Shown in pieces: positions 23,742 through 35,851 of a stretch of DNA of 64,000 nt; position 1 is the first letter of the stretch, and every line of letters begins with the position of its first letter. A program made the translations under genes and the position numbers. The notes beneath the pieces were generated by a model. The model did not search any database. It saw only the letters and a program-made list of their open reading frames with translations, and was not told where the DNA came from. Origin of the DNA: Lepidodermella squamata (taxonomy: Eukaryota > Gastrotricha); the NCBI GenBank assembly GCA_047495785.1, contig JBLDXI010000032.1:2480001-2544000 (forward strand), written 5' to 3'.

Positions 23742-26719
23742 TTACGACGACGGTAAAACAATCGAAAACTGCACGAATACAGGGAAAGCTGTTGGAACGA
23801 ATCGAACTACACGACTAGTCGTTCCACGAATAAGAAATTTGCCGCGCAACGGCCCCGTTGTCGAACTTCGCAGGCTTCCATCTTGATTCAGATTATATAT
23901 GCTTATCGAGTACATTAGATAGCGCTCGCCGCGAAGAGAAAACACTTCCCGTTCGGCCTTTTCGGCTCCGAAAGAAGGATCTTGAGGGTGGCGCCGTTGA
24001 ATGAAAAAGGATAACGAAGACGGAGATGCGTCGCCTGTAACTTCAGCTCCGTCTGTTCCTTCGATATTAGCTGGTGTTGCCACCAACGTAAAATGAAAAC
24101 CATATAATGCGACAGGTTCAATTATGGGCATCTTTGGCCTCTGTAATGCAATTAAATTACAACTGCGTCATTGAGAATGTCAATAAAAAATACCTCGGTA
24201 AGAATAAAACCTCGCCTTACGCCATGGCGATGAAGGTCGGAAGCCGAACGCATGTCTCCTCCTTCACTAAACTATAATTGAAAAACTTGTTATGGTCAGC
24301 TGGTTTGCGGGAAATCAAACAAACCGATGTGAGCTGCTCAGATAGCAATCGGACAAACTTTGACGTGGGAAGTATGTTCGCTTGTTGAACTTCATAAATT
24401 TCCTCTGGACTTGTGATTCCCTGGAAAATATCGCCGAGTATAACTATTTTTATCAAGGCAAATTCCGGAACACCAACGGCCCGTAATTTGGTCACTACGT
24501 CTTATCATGTAGTTTTGCCCGTAGTAAAGAGGTTTATGGTCTTAGTAATATCCAACGTGTTGCCGGAAGCACTCCCAACCATTGACGCTGCCCACGCTTT
24601 CTTTTTGTAAATCTTTCGAAGCTTTCAAGGAGAAAACTTTCAACAAAATTTGGCTGCAATTCTACTAATAATAGTAATTTTTTATTTCTTTGAGATCCCA
24701 ATACCAAACACCTGCACAAGGGCCCCACATTTCTACATGCATCTCTAAAGGCATCCAATTCATGGGTTTCCTATAATTGAATAGTGGGGAGCTGCGACCG
24801 GTTAAGCTGCTCAGGCTCGCGATATACAAAAAAACGCACCTGATAGCGAACAGAGTCGAAAATACCAATGAACTGATGCCCTTCAGGTCGGTCCAGTAAC
24901 GATGTTTCTCTCGGCAGACTTGAAAAATAAGCTAAAATAGCTCCGGGTGGAGGAAGGTGGTCGATCCGAGGATTCAGTTTAACAAAACACCATGAGATCA
25001 AAGCGCAGAAAAGCGCAAATTCGGATGGAACAAATAGTCTGAAAAACAATTATGAATAAAAATTGGTCTAATTAGCTAAACAGATTTGGCCTACTTGTCA
25101 GATTTTAACAAGGACTCGAGCAGAGCAATATCGATAAATCTCAGATGAGAATCTTGAGACATCTGTAAGTATATTATAGAAGTGAGCGACCCATTAATAT
25201 GATAATAACGTTCACTGACCTTTGTAATAAAATTCATCGCAAGCCAATTGAATGCCGCTGACGCCAAGTTGCTAGCTTTATGTCTAGTTGCGACGGATAA
25301 AAACAAGACGACGTTTGATGTCGATAATGCAGCAATCATGCATCTTTCGCAAAAATCTCGAAGTGCTGGAAAATCCAAGAGCGATGCTATGGCAAGGACT
25401 GAAGATAGCAGCTTGCTCGGACACGTCACGCCACGATCTGCCATATATAGGTTACCCAGAGCGACGGACATGCCTTAGGTATGATATGATAATTTAAAAA
25501 TCGACTCATAATGTCGTCAGTGGATAAATAAAACACGCTATCTCCTGCTGATAATGCATGTCAATCCGCGAAATTGACTTTCAAACAGTTATCAATAACT
25601 TTTTACGATGGCGAACCGATAGCACATTTTATTTTTCCACTGATTTGGTGAGCATCTAACCTTCTTGCGTTAAAATCGGATCGTTTGGCAAGAGGAGTTT
25701 AATCATCAATGGTAGACTCTGACTGCCATTCGGCTGACCGTTGATACTTTTTGCTGCATTCTCGCTATTCATTGAGCCAATCTCTTCCAGCGCAGAGTAT
25801 AATTGACTTTGTAAAATTTTCGCTAGAGTGTTATTACTATAAGTAAGATAACAAGAAGAGCGAAAAGAACTCACAGTGCTGAAATACACTCTGGTGTAAG
25901 TTCCAACTGCACCCGAGCGATTCGACAATGACATCTACGGCACAAGATAATGACTGCTCAGCCTGAGGTCAAATATTTGTATTTTACCTGTAGGAGTTTG
26001 CGGACCGTACATCTGTTGTGCTCTTTGAAGAAAGTAAGCTGCGTGCCTGTCTTGCTTTTTCTTTGTGCCGCTCTTCCTCTTAGGCTCAACATTTCCACCG
26101 AAATCACCACTACTAACGTTACTCGATCCAAAAATTAATTGGTAAGGATGGGAGACGTCGGTTGAATCACGTTGGGCAGGAACTGGAGGCCCGCTGAGAA
26201 AAGATGTTAGCTTTCCCGATTTATCAATTTGGACATCCGGCAAAGATCGCCTGGGCTCATCTCCATCTAATAACTGGATTTTACGATGAATTTTTGAAGA
26301 GCCGTAGATGTTGCGCGGGGAGAATATTGATATATCCGTTCGGGAACGCTCGGAAGGCAATAAATCAACAGCCGGAACCAAAGACCGGAATGCTTGCGCT
26401 GAACCTAAGAGATCAGCGTATAATAGATCGGGAAATTTCCAGCGGTTGACAAGCCCCACTTTGTCACGCCCATGAAAATGAAGTTTTTCAGGATGCACCT
26501 GTAGTTGATAACTTATTAAATGGTGGGTTTCGGCAGGAAATTGTGACAGCTTACCTTGACAGGTTTTTTGCCATCGTATGTAATTCCAAAAAGGGCATGG
26601 GGTGGTGCATTCCTCACCGCGCGACCGTAAAAGTAATATCGCTCGGTTGGAGTTGGCTGTGAAGTCGGTAAATAATTCTGCTGTTTCTTCGCAAACCTGA
26701 TCTCACTAAGTGACTGCAT
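23742..26719 (-). CDS. Germ cell-less (GMCL1)-like BTB/BACK protein with long N-terminal extension
   Basis: Nine exons join in frame: 26555-26719, 25988-26498, 25875-25934, 25661-25822, 25220-25473, 25095-25162, 24840-25038, 24221-24420 and 23742-24162; 679 residues. From about residue 225, DVIVESLGCSWNLHQ opens a BTB domain, then IKLLLPNDPIL and VALGNLYMADRGV match the germ cell-less BTB end. A BACK-like helical region follows. The C-terminal part has EVFSLRGERYLMYSISIYNL and DGSLRSSTTG, aligning with the germ cell-less tail. The family is a nuclear-envelope substrate adaptor for Cullin-3 in germline fate. The first 225 residues (YYFYGRAVRNAPPHALFG, then a basic KRKSGTKKKQ) are not something I recognise. 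An alternative in-frame ATG lies at 26746. Confidence 0.7.
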
Positions 26720-27656
26720 CGTAAGTAAAATTTCTAAAGAGATCATAGCGTTATTTAAGGATAACAGGACCTTGAAATTTAGTGCAACGTAGAAAATATA
26801 GTAAAAGATTAAAATATCAAGACCTGGCTGGTAGTGAAAGGTGCATGAAAATAAGCTGAACTAAGCTTAACCAATATTATATGGCAGTGCTATCACCAAT
26901 AAAACGGTCATGGTGCTCTCAGATAGCTGCAGCAGATAGGAAGTTGACCGTGGCTTGTCCAGCGGAAGTATGCCCATCTGTAAGAGTAGTACATGCTGAC
27001 ATCATGCTGATCTCATCGACCTTGTGGCTGACCCTGCAGATGCTCTCTACAAATCTAGGGTAGCACTCATTTTGCCGCGTCTTAATATTTATCATTCAGG
27101 ATCCATGCTTAGAATGACTCGTAGCACCCTGCCCCGTCTTTTCTCACACAAAAAAACCGCAGATGACCCCACAGGTGCGATATTTGCCGTCATTGCAGAC
27201 GATCAAATTTTTAGTTTGTTGTTCCAACTCTGCTCAAGTATCTGCATATATGGATATGGATGGATGGAAAATGTTAAAGTACTGCCAAAACAGCGCGGTA
27301 AACGTCCCGCAACTCGTTGCTATGACAATATAAATATATTAATATATTGTACTTTAAAAATGACTAAAAGTCTTATTTGCAATAAAAAATAAAAAAGCTG
27401 GTCAATTTTAAATAACATTAAACTTTCATGACAAGGAAGAAAAAATGAGGGGGGAGGTCGTTTTTGAATGAAAGGTTTTCCTCTCTCGGCTGTATCTTGT
27501 TTCCATCACCTTTGCTCAGCTCTTTTTGTCTCTACCGAATTCCTAATTTCTAATTTTTCACGCCTGCACCGTGGTTCCGCAATATCCTCGCCATTTTATG
27601 TCTGAGCCACTGCATTTTTTCGAATTTTAGGTTGAAAATCCTATTCGATATCTGAA
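26720..27656. other. Intergenic region between divergent genes
   Basis: About 900 bases with no supportable gene; frames near 26881 and 27024 look non-coding. It must contain the promoters of the germ cell-less-like gene (minus) and UBFD1 (plus). A TTTCGAATTTTAG acceptor-like site precedes the UBFD1 ATG. Confidence 0.55.
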
Positions 27657-28894
27657 ATGGAAATGGAATCATCTGCTTTGACAGCGACTGCATCACTCGA
27701 AATTAAAGCTGCTTCTGACGCTAAAGAAGTAGCGGAGCACGCAGAGCAAATAATTCCTGATGGGCCCAGCAAAGAGGCGGATAAAGAAGCTATAAAGATA
27801 AAAATATCATATGCGAAGCAATCTTTGGATGTAATTGCCGAGGCAAGAGTTTGGAAGCTAGGTTGAATTGTCGATCATTGCGTTTCATTTTACAGCCTGA
27901 TGATACAGTGCATGTGCTGAAGAACCGTATTGAAGTCGTAAGCGGTATACCGGTTGGCATGCAGAAGCTTGTTTACAAAGGTATGCCGGAATTAAATGCT
28001 AATTTTGATAGAAATCCTATGCCTCGAAATCGCGAAATTTCACATTTCATTGCTTAAATTGTTTGATTGGTTCATCAATTACCCTTACCATTGTATGTAT
28101 TCAGGTCTCGCCCGCGATGATCAAACGCTTCGAGAACTCAACGTTAATAACGGTGCAAAATTTATGCTCATTGGATCTACTGCTGAAGCCATTCAAGAAA
28201 TGAACCGGGCTGTTTCTATTGCGCAGGCTTCACCAGACGAAGCTAATTCGGTCACCAAGAAAGAACCCCTCTCATCTCAAAAACCGCACTGCATTGTTTT
28301 AGAGAAACACAAGATGCCGGAAGATGTTATGCCGGGAATTTTGAATTGTAAAGAGCCGCTTCCATCTGTTCCTCTTCATGGTTAGTTATTGGATCTTTGG
28401 ACTTGAATGTTGTATACTAAATTTGTCTAAATGAATTGGCGCTAATATTAAAGGCATGTACAACAAGTACGGATCTAAAGTTCGCCTCACTTTCAAGCTT
28501 GAGACTGATCATCTGTGGATAGGGACTAAAGGTAATGTCTTTCTTTTTCAATATTCCATCTGGCGATTAATATTGTCCAATTATTTTCTTCTTAGAACGA
28601 ACTGACAAGATACCAATGGATTCTATCCGATCAGTCGTTAGGTATATTTTTCCCGCTTTCTTCATAACGATGGACTTATCATTTCATCACTTTCTAGTGA
28701 ACCGATTGTTGGCCACGAAGAATACCACATGATGGTGAGAAATCACTTCATTTATGGAATCTCTTTTTCATTCCATAAATATACAGGGTTTACAAATGGG
28801 CCCAACTGAAGCTTCGAGATACTGGATTTACTGGGTTCCTGCACAATATGTTGATGCGATCAAAAATACTGTTCTAGGAGCTTTTCCATTTTAA
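27657..28894 (+). CDS. ubfd1: Ubiquitin domain-containing protein UBFD1
   Basis: Seven exons: 27657-27830, 27896-27980, 28105-28380, 28454-28531, 28596-28641, 28698-28734 and 28787-28894; 267 residues in frame throughout. After a variable acidic N-terminus, a ubiquitin-like fold runs through IKISYAKQSLD, then KNRIEVVSGIPVGMQKLVYKG. The conserved UBFD1 C-terminal domain follows: KKEPLSSQKPH, HKMPEDVMPGI, RLTFKLETDHLWIGTKERT, and LQMGPTEASRYWIYWVPAQY near the end. The length matches the conserved part of the human protein. Family role is poorly defined (linked to NF-kB signalling and polyubiquitin binding). Introns are 50-125 bases. Confidence 0.92.
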
Positions 28895-29498
28895 AATCCC
28901 CGCCTACTCCTGAAAGTGAGGACGACACATTTTAGTGCATGTCATTTTGCTATATAGGTACTCGCCTTTCTTCTTTGGTATTGCTTTTCCCTTATTAATG
29001 AGAGCGATTCTAGTTAGCTTTTTCTCATCAGACCGAGTGAATACCTGAAAATTTATGATATTTCAGCCTCTTGAAGAATTGTACCTGACTTCGGGAGTTT
29101 TGTAAATTTTTATGAGACATCCCACTTTAAACAATGTGATCTAACTTGCCTTGGAGCGTGAGGGTGGGTTTGCGCTTTTTCGATGAGACATCAAGTCTTT
29201 CTTAATTGTATGGCACATTTCGAGTTCTATTCTCTACTGTTACAGTGCTCTGAAAGAGCATTCTAATCATTCATTGACATGCGTCGAAATGCAACATTTC
29301 GAGCTAACCTTATGGCCGGACTAGCCGACAGTTTCGACCTCGGCAAAACAATAACGGAGTTGACAGAAGGCGATAAAGAAGGCTTTTTGTTATTAAACTT
29401 ATTTTTTCATTCGAATTATTTTATCGTTTGCACTGTTAGTCACTAGGTATATTAATTGAAAAGAAGAGATTTCGCATTGCAATCAGCGATTTTTCTAA
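28895..29498. other. Spacer between UBFD1 and NudE
   Basis: About 600 bases with no open frame worth calling. It should hold the UBFD1 3' untranslated region and the NudE promoter. Confidence 0.6.
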
Positions 29499-30624
29499 AT
29501 GGCGGAGAATGACGTCGAGAATTGGCGTCGAATAGCAGAGGACAGATTGCAAAAGCTGAGTGATTTACAAACTGAGTACGAGGAATTCCAAGCGACCAGT
29601 CGCGATTTCGAAGCGGAGTTGGAACGCGAACTAGAGGCAAAAGACCGAGCCCTGAAAGAAGCGAATTCGAACTTCACAAGGCTGGCGGAAGAACGTGAGG
29701 CGTTACGCGGACGTGTCGTCAATCTACAGGCTGAGCTTACTCGGCTTGAAGCAGAAAACGACCAGCTTCGCAACTCTGAGCTGGTATCCAAGGACATAAT
29801 CCGTCAGCTTGAACAGAAAAATGACGACCTCGAACGCAGTCTAAGAGCGACAGCGTCGAGTCTGGAGGATTTGGAACAGCGGTTCTCTCAGTCTCTTGAG
29901 GAAAAAGCGTTGCTTTCTAGTGAACTTTCCGAGAAGGAAGCACTTCAGGTAGCGGTGCAAAGGCTTAAAGACGAGGTGCGAGATCTGCGGCAAGAAATGA
30001 GCGTGCGTGTTCAGCATGAACAGCAACAACCCCCGGTTGGCAATCAGCAGCACCAGCGTAGGCGAAACACGGATTCAGCTTCCACCTCGAGCGCCGGTTT
30101 GAACGGCCACTCGGGATCCCCGCCGAGCCTAGAACCCCTCATCAACCCCACCGACCAACTCGGAGCCGTACTGGCTCTGCAGGCATCGCAGATACCTCCA
30201 ACTGCTCAACCCCGGCGTAGTTTAGGTGTCTCTACTCGTCAAGCTGCTCTCGATTGTGTGCAACAACTTATTAACTGTGTAACGGTAAGATGATTTTCCT
30301 ATCAGAGACTTCGCCCTTCTAAATTAAGCACTTGCAATTTCATCAATTGAAAGATGATGGATTTCGTATTGAGAAATAAGTGTTTCTTTTTTGTATAATT
30401 CTTAGATGATGGAGTCTAAAGTCGATCAGCTAAAACGCAGGATGGACCGAGAACCGCTTAACGGCAGCGCAAACAACGCAGTAACAACACCGTCAAAAAC
30501 CGTCCCTTTAATGACGTCGAACGCAATAAATGGCAATCATGCTTCGGCTTCGGCCTCTCGCCTCGTCACTCACGCGCAACAGGTTGCAGTGCAATCTAGC
30601 GGCGTGGCCCCTAAGCGCTTCTGA
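29499..30624 (+). CDS. NudE/NDEL1-family dynein regulator
   Basis: Two exons, 29499-30284 and 30406-30624; 334 residues, close to vertebrate NDE1/NDEL1 length. The N-terminal half is a continuous coiled coil from WRRIAEDRLQKL through EYEEFQATSRDFEAELERE and VNLQAELTRLEAENDQLR to about residue 170. This is the LIS1- and dynein-binding coil of the family. The C-terminal half is Ser/Gln/Pro-rich, with a conserved helix near ALDCVQQLINCVT that corresponds to the NUDE C-terminal region. Family role: couples LIS1 to cytoplasmic dynein during nuclear movement and mitosis. Confidence 0.88.
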
Positions 30625-31853
30625 GCGAAACTCAAAAGCCTTGAATTTATGTGCAGCTATTAAATTGCAATAACTATTTTTGCAAGTACAAAAACAGTCC
30701 TCGCTCCAAGCTGATTTGTTGTCTGCCGTGCGTCTGACATGGCAAATGACAGTTAATCAATGTTTCTACCGTCTTCCTTTTTGTTTTCGGAGTTATTAGT
30801 TGGCAATACGATGTAGCGAGCCTTGCGAGACTTGACTAGCTCAAGACCAGCGTGCGCCGGCTATGCCTTTCTGGTCGATTTGATAGATTAGTTGCTGCGT
30901 GGGGTCTGCTGTTGGCTGATTTTTTGCTAACACTCTCTACTCTATCTTCTTTCCTTTTAACGCTACGGTTAGCCCATCGATTTGCTACAATGACGGGGTC
31001 ACCGCAACCGCCATCGCTGCTCTCTCGACGATCGGTTACAACGTTTGCGTTTCTCTGGGTTTTTTTATGTCCGTCCAACAGTAGACGGACGAAGCCAAAC
31101 CTGATCGCATATTATTACCACCTAACCTATTACGCTATCATATGACAAAATATATATACATACACAGCTTAACTTTTTCGATAAACTTAAGTTATCATTA
31201 CTCCGGTTTTGTTAGTTGCTCTTTTTTTCTAGAGCAACTTGACATGATACTTCGTGTAAAGGCGCACTGATGTAGATTATTGTCGAACTTCATTTCTTTA
31301 TTTCCCTCTTTTAGTGTTATCTCTATCACCGAAAGATTCCATCACAGTTGTCGCGCAAGGACTGTGATTGCGGTGGTCCGTTGCCCTGAGAGCGATTTTT
31401 TGTATTCGTCATCTTCTTATACACTTCTTTTTAATGTTTTTGTTTGACATCTAGTAGGGAGAAGACCAACATGATTAACTCCCATTCCGCTCCTTTCTTA
31501 TTCTTGCACCGCAAATGGAAGCGGTGCGATTGTAAACGGCATTGTTGCGATATGATGAATAACATTATGATTTTCTGTTTTTATAAAAAATACCCTCAAA
31601 TATCGAGAATGATAGAGACAAGAATGTACTGTTCTGGCAATTTATTATTGTATCTGTTTCGACCTGCGTGTTTTTTTTTGCTTTGGCTGGTTTGGATTGA
31701 TATAGTTATTATAATTATTATTTGACTTGAAGTTGATGTCGAAAACAATTGAATGACGAAGTTATCAGCCTCGTGCGAGAGCTGCGAGTAATTGATGCCA
31801 AATGAAACAAAAACTGAAATTTCGTTGCTTTTCTTAGGCATATTTATTATAAA
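30625..31853. other. Spacer between NudE and OGDH
   Basis: About 1.2 kb without a convincing gene. Small frames at 30836-31145 look non-coding. GCATTTATTATAAA-type AT-rich sequence and an acceptor-like TTTTCTTAG lie within 18 bases of the downstream ATG, suggesting a 5' leader exon or trans-splicing. Confidence 0.55.
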
Positions 31854-34800
31854 ATGCTAAGGATTCCCGGCATTGCCAACGGCCGTTTCGGAACCAAATT
31901 CATTCTCAGCACCATTCGGGGCAGCGAAGACACAGTATGTCGCATGCTGGCATCGAAATCCAATGCGGCAGCACCACTCTCGCCCGTGTTGAAGCAGAGC
32001 TTTCTTAGCGGCTCGAATGCTGCCTACGTGGAAGAAATGTACGAGGCGTGGCAGCAGGACCCATCGAAGGTCCACAAATCTTGGGATGCATACTTCCGCG
32101 CCGTCACCAGCGGCGCGCCAGTAGGCACCGAGTATGTTTCGCCATACAATTTGCTAAGCCAACTCGGCCAACAGCAAGTAGCTACGCTGCAACAAATTCT
32201 CTCTGGAGGCGGTGCCCAGTTGGCTCCGAGTGACTCCTTAGCAACTCAGGGCAATATTAGCAAACTGATCAGCGACCACCTTAGCGTTCAAGCAATCATT
32301 CGTTACTACCAGTTGAAGGGTCACCACATCGCTAAATTGGACCCTCTAGGAATTGGAGCCGCAGATTTATGTGACGAAATCCCTGAGGAACTCAAGTTAG
32401 AAACTTACGGCTTCACTGAGAAGGACCTAGATCGTGTTTTTCGCGTTTCTGCGGTCACTACTTACATTGGCGGTGACAATGACGCTGATTTGACGTTGCG
32501 CGAGATTATCGATCGACTCCAAGCTGCTTACTGCCATCATATTGGCGTTGAATTTCTGTCCATCAACAACCGAGACCAGATCAATTGGTTGAAGCAGCGC
32601 TTCGAAAAGCCGAATATTGTGTACAACAGTTTGAAACCCGAGGAAAAGCGTCTGTTGCTGGCTCGACTAATCCGTTCAACCATGTTTGAACAATTTCTGG
32701 CGAAGAAATGGCCGGGTGAGAAGCGATTCGGCCTCGAAGGTTGCGAGGTAATGATTCCGGCGATGAAAACCATAATTGACCGCGCAACTGAGCACGGCGT
32801 CTCCTCGTTTGTTATCGGCATGCCTCATCGGGGTCGACTCAATGTTTTGGCCAACGTTTGCCGCAAACCACTTGAACAACTTTTGTGCCAATTCGACCCG
32901 TATGTTGAGGCGAATGACACTGGCTCTGGTGACGTCAAATATCACTTGGGCATGTCACACGAGCGCATTAACCGACTTACGAACAAGAAAATTAAGCTGG
33001 CTGTTGTCGCGAATCCATCTCACCTCGAAGCCGTTGACCCCGTTGTTCAGGGTAAAACGAAGGCGGAAATGTATTACCGGGGCGATGAACACGGCAAGAC
33101 TGTCATGTCGATCCTACTTCACGGTGACGCTGCCTTCGCCGGCCAGGGCGTCGTCTATGAAACGCTGCATTTGTCCGACTTGCCGCACTACACCACCCAT
33201 GGTACGATTCACATTGTTGTCAACAATCAGATCGGTTTCACGACGGACCCGCGTATGTCGCGCTCGTCCCCCTACTGCACGGATGTGGCGCACGTGTTGA
33301 AGGCGCCGATCTTCCACGTCAACTCGGACGACCCCGAGGCCGTTGAGTACGTGTGCCGCGTCGCGGCTGACTGGCGCTCCACCTTCGGCAAGGACTGCGT
33401 CATCGACTTGGTCTGCTACCGTCGCCACGGCCACAACGAAATGGACGAGCCCATGTACACGCAGCCGCGTATGTACACCGCTATTAAGAAGCACCCCCGC
33501 GTTCTTGACATTTACTCGAAGAAGCTGATCGACGAGGGCGCCGTCACCCAGGAAGAGTACCAAGCTGAGATTCAGAAGTACGAAAATATCTGCGAAGAGG
33601 CGTTCAAGAAATCGAAGAAGAACGCCGCTGTTCGGTGGCGTGATTGGCTGGACTCGCCGTGGTCGTCCTTTTTCGAGACGCGCGATCCGATGAAGTTGCC
33701 GGTGACTGGTGTCGATGAGAGCATTCTCTCTTTGATCGGCACGAAGATGTGCGAGATCCCTGGTGCCGATTTCACCCTGCACCGCGGTCTCGTCAAGGTG
33801 CTTGAGCAGCGCCGTAACATGGTCACGGAGCGCTGGGCTGACTGGGCTATGGCCGAGTCGATGGCGTTCGGCTCGTTGTTGCTCGAAGGTACCCATGTCA
33901 GATTGTCCGGGCAAGACGTCGAGCGCGGTACTTTCTCGCAGCGCCATCACGTTCTTCACGACCAGAAGGTTGACAAACACACTCACGTGCCGTTGAACCA
34001 GCTGACGGAAAAGGCGAAGTACGAAGTTTGCAATTCATCCCTCTCTGAGTTCGCCGTCTTGGGCTTCGAACTCGGCTACTCTATGCAGAGCCCTGACGCT
34101 CTCGTCTTGTGGGAAGCGCAGTTCGGCGACTTTGCCAACAACGCGCAGTGCATCATCGATCAATTTATTTCGTCGGGCCAGTCGAAATGGGTCCGCCAGT
34201 CGAGTATTGTCTTGATGTTGCCGCACGGCTACGAAGGTATGGGCCCTGAGCATTCGTCGGCCCGTTTGGAGCGATACCTTCAATCTTGCGCGGATGATAC
34301 TGATGTCATGTTGAAGATTGATAGCAATTTCGAGATGCAACAGTTGCACGAATGCAACTGGATCGTCGCCAACTGCACGACCCCAGCTAACCACTTCCAT
34401 ATTCTACGCCGTCAGATCCACCTGCCGTTCCGCAAGCCGCTTGTTCTGATGACACCGAAATCGGGTCTCCGCCACAAGGACGTCCGCTCGTCCTTCGATG
34501 ATATGAAAGCGGGCTCGCGCTTCCAGCGTGTCATTGCCGACGACGGACCAGCAAGTCTGCCTGAAAACGCTGCGAATGTGAAGAAGGTCCTGTTCTGCAG
34601 CGGAAAGGTCTACTATGATGTGAAGAAAGAACGTGACGTCAAGAAACTGGACTCGCAAATCGCTCTGATCCGCGTCGAGCAACTCGCCCCCTTCCCCTAT
34701 GACCAAATCCTTGAAGAACTGCGCAGGTACCCGAAGGCTAAGGTCTGCTGGCTTCAGGTTTGTCATTCCGCTTCATCGATGATTCACATTTAAGGATTAC

Positions 34801-35004
34801 TTTTTTGTTTAATAGGAGGAGCACAAAAATCAAGGCGCTTGGTCCTACATCAAGCCTCGCATGCGCAATGCAATTAACAACGAGGGCAGCGCACGTTACA
34901 TCAAGTACATTGGTCGTGACCCGTCATCTTCGACAGCAACCGGCAACAAGCACCAGCACGTATTGGAGACCTCGAAGCTTCTGCAAGAAGCTCTGTCTGT
35001 CTAA
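31854..35004 (+). CDS. ogdh: 2-oxoglutarate dehydrogenase E1 component, mitochondrial
   Basis: Two exons, 31854-34757 and 34816-35004; 1030 residues against about 1023 in human OGDH. The first 40 residues are basic and Ser/Ala-rich with no acids at the start, as a mitochondrial presequence. [20 protein letters not shown] is the E1 N-terminal motif that binds the complex. Thiamine diphosphate-dependent core: [37 protein letters not shown], and [12 protein letters not shown]. The C-terminal transketolase-like domain holds [19 protein letters not shown]. It decarboxylates 2-oxoglutarate in the citric acid cycle and passes the succinyl group to E2. Within the long first exon, third-position GC rises clearly after about 33100. 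Confidence 0.97.
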
Positions 35005-35851
35005 TTGTGTCTCTGGCGTTGTTTTAGCTGATTATATTCACTCTGGAATGAGACTTATTGTCCTTTAGTTTTTTAACTTGGAAGAAACCAACTTGGGCGC
35101 TTCTTCTCAACCTGCTAACCCTATATGAGAACATCTGTCGCGGGTAGAACTGCTTAAATTCTTGAAATATCTAATCAAATTATGTTATGACCCGTCCTTT
35201 GCGAAAAACGGCCCAAACCTTTTCCGTATTTTCTGGTTGCTTGCAAGTGATAACTCTACGTAGTTACGCTGTGTTGTTTTTTCAGTCGAAACAGCCAAAA
35301 GCTGCCGCTGGCAGGATAGTTCTATTATTCCGTCCTCTACTAATACACTGGAAGGCAAGCGATGTCTTTCACACCCGTTTTTTCTCATGCCGAGTTGCGT
35401 GCATCATCAAACTAATCGTAGATTATCTATTGTTGTCGCTTCTTTTAGACCTTAAATCATGCTTAATCCATCATTATCTGATAATATCCTGGTGTTACAC
35501 ACGCACTATAATTTTCGAATGAAAAAAATACCTTTGTCTAGTTGTTATCGACGATCAAGCTACTGTCAGTTGCCCCGGAAAGTTTGAAGAAATATATTAA
35601 TATTTATCCATTACCAATGCCGTTTTGTTGCATTGAAAAAATGACATGAATGAAATCTGCACTGGGCTGCCTATTTTTCTCTCGTTCTCTTTATTCGCGT
35701 GTTTGTGTGTACCTTGAAGATCGAGATTGGCGATGACCCTATAACAAAGAATGATGCAAGATTATACAGTAAAACAGCCCTCGGCAGGTTGAAAGTAAAT
35801 TGATTGAAATGTTTCAATTTTTTTAGGGATTAACGAAAATTTTCCGATTAA
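35005..35851. other. Spacer between OGDH and MGRN1-like gene
   Basis: About 850 bases, no gene supported; frames on both strands near 35185-35520 are short and featureless. A T-rich TTTTTTTAG acceptor-like site ends about 26 bases before the next ATG. Confidence 0.6.

Noticed and set aside
24422-24839. Extra exon of the germ cell-less-like gene around 24534-24778
   Set aside because: Skipping it (24840 to 24420) gives a clean phase-0 join matching the family; frames inside do not align with it.
33114-33986. Long minus-strand frame of 290 codons opposite OGDH
   Set aside because: Shadow of the GC-rich OGDH coding strand; the OGDH frame is unambiguous.
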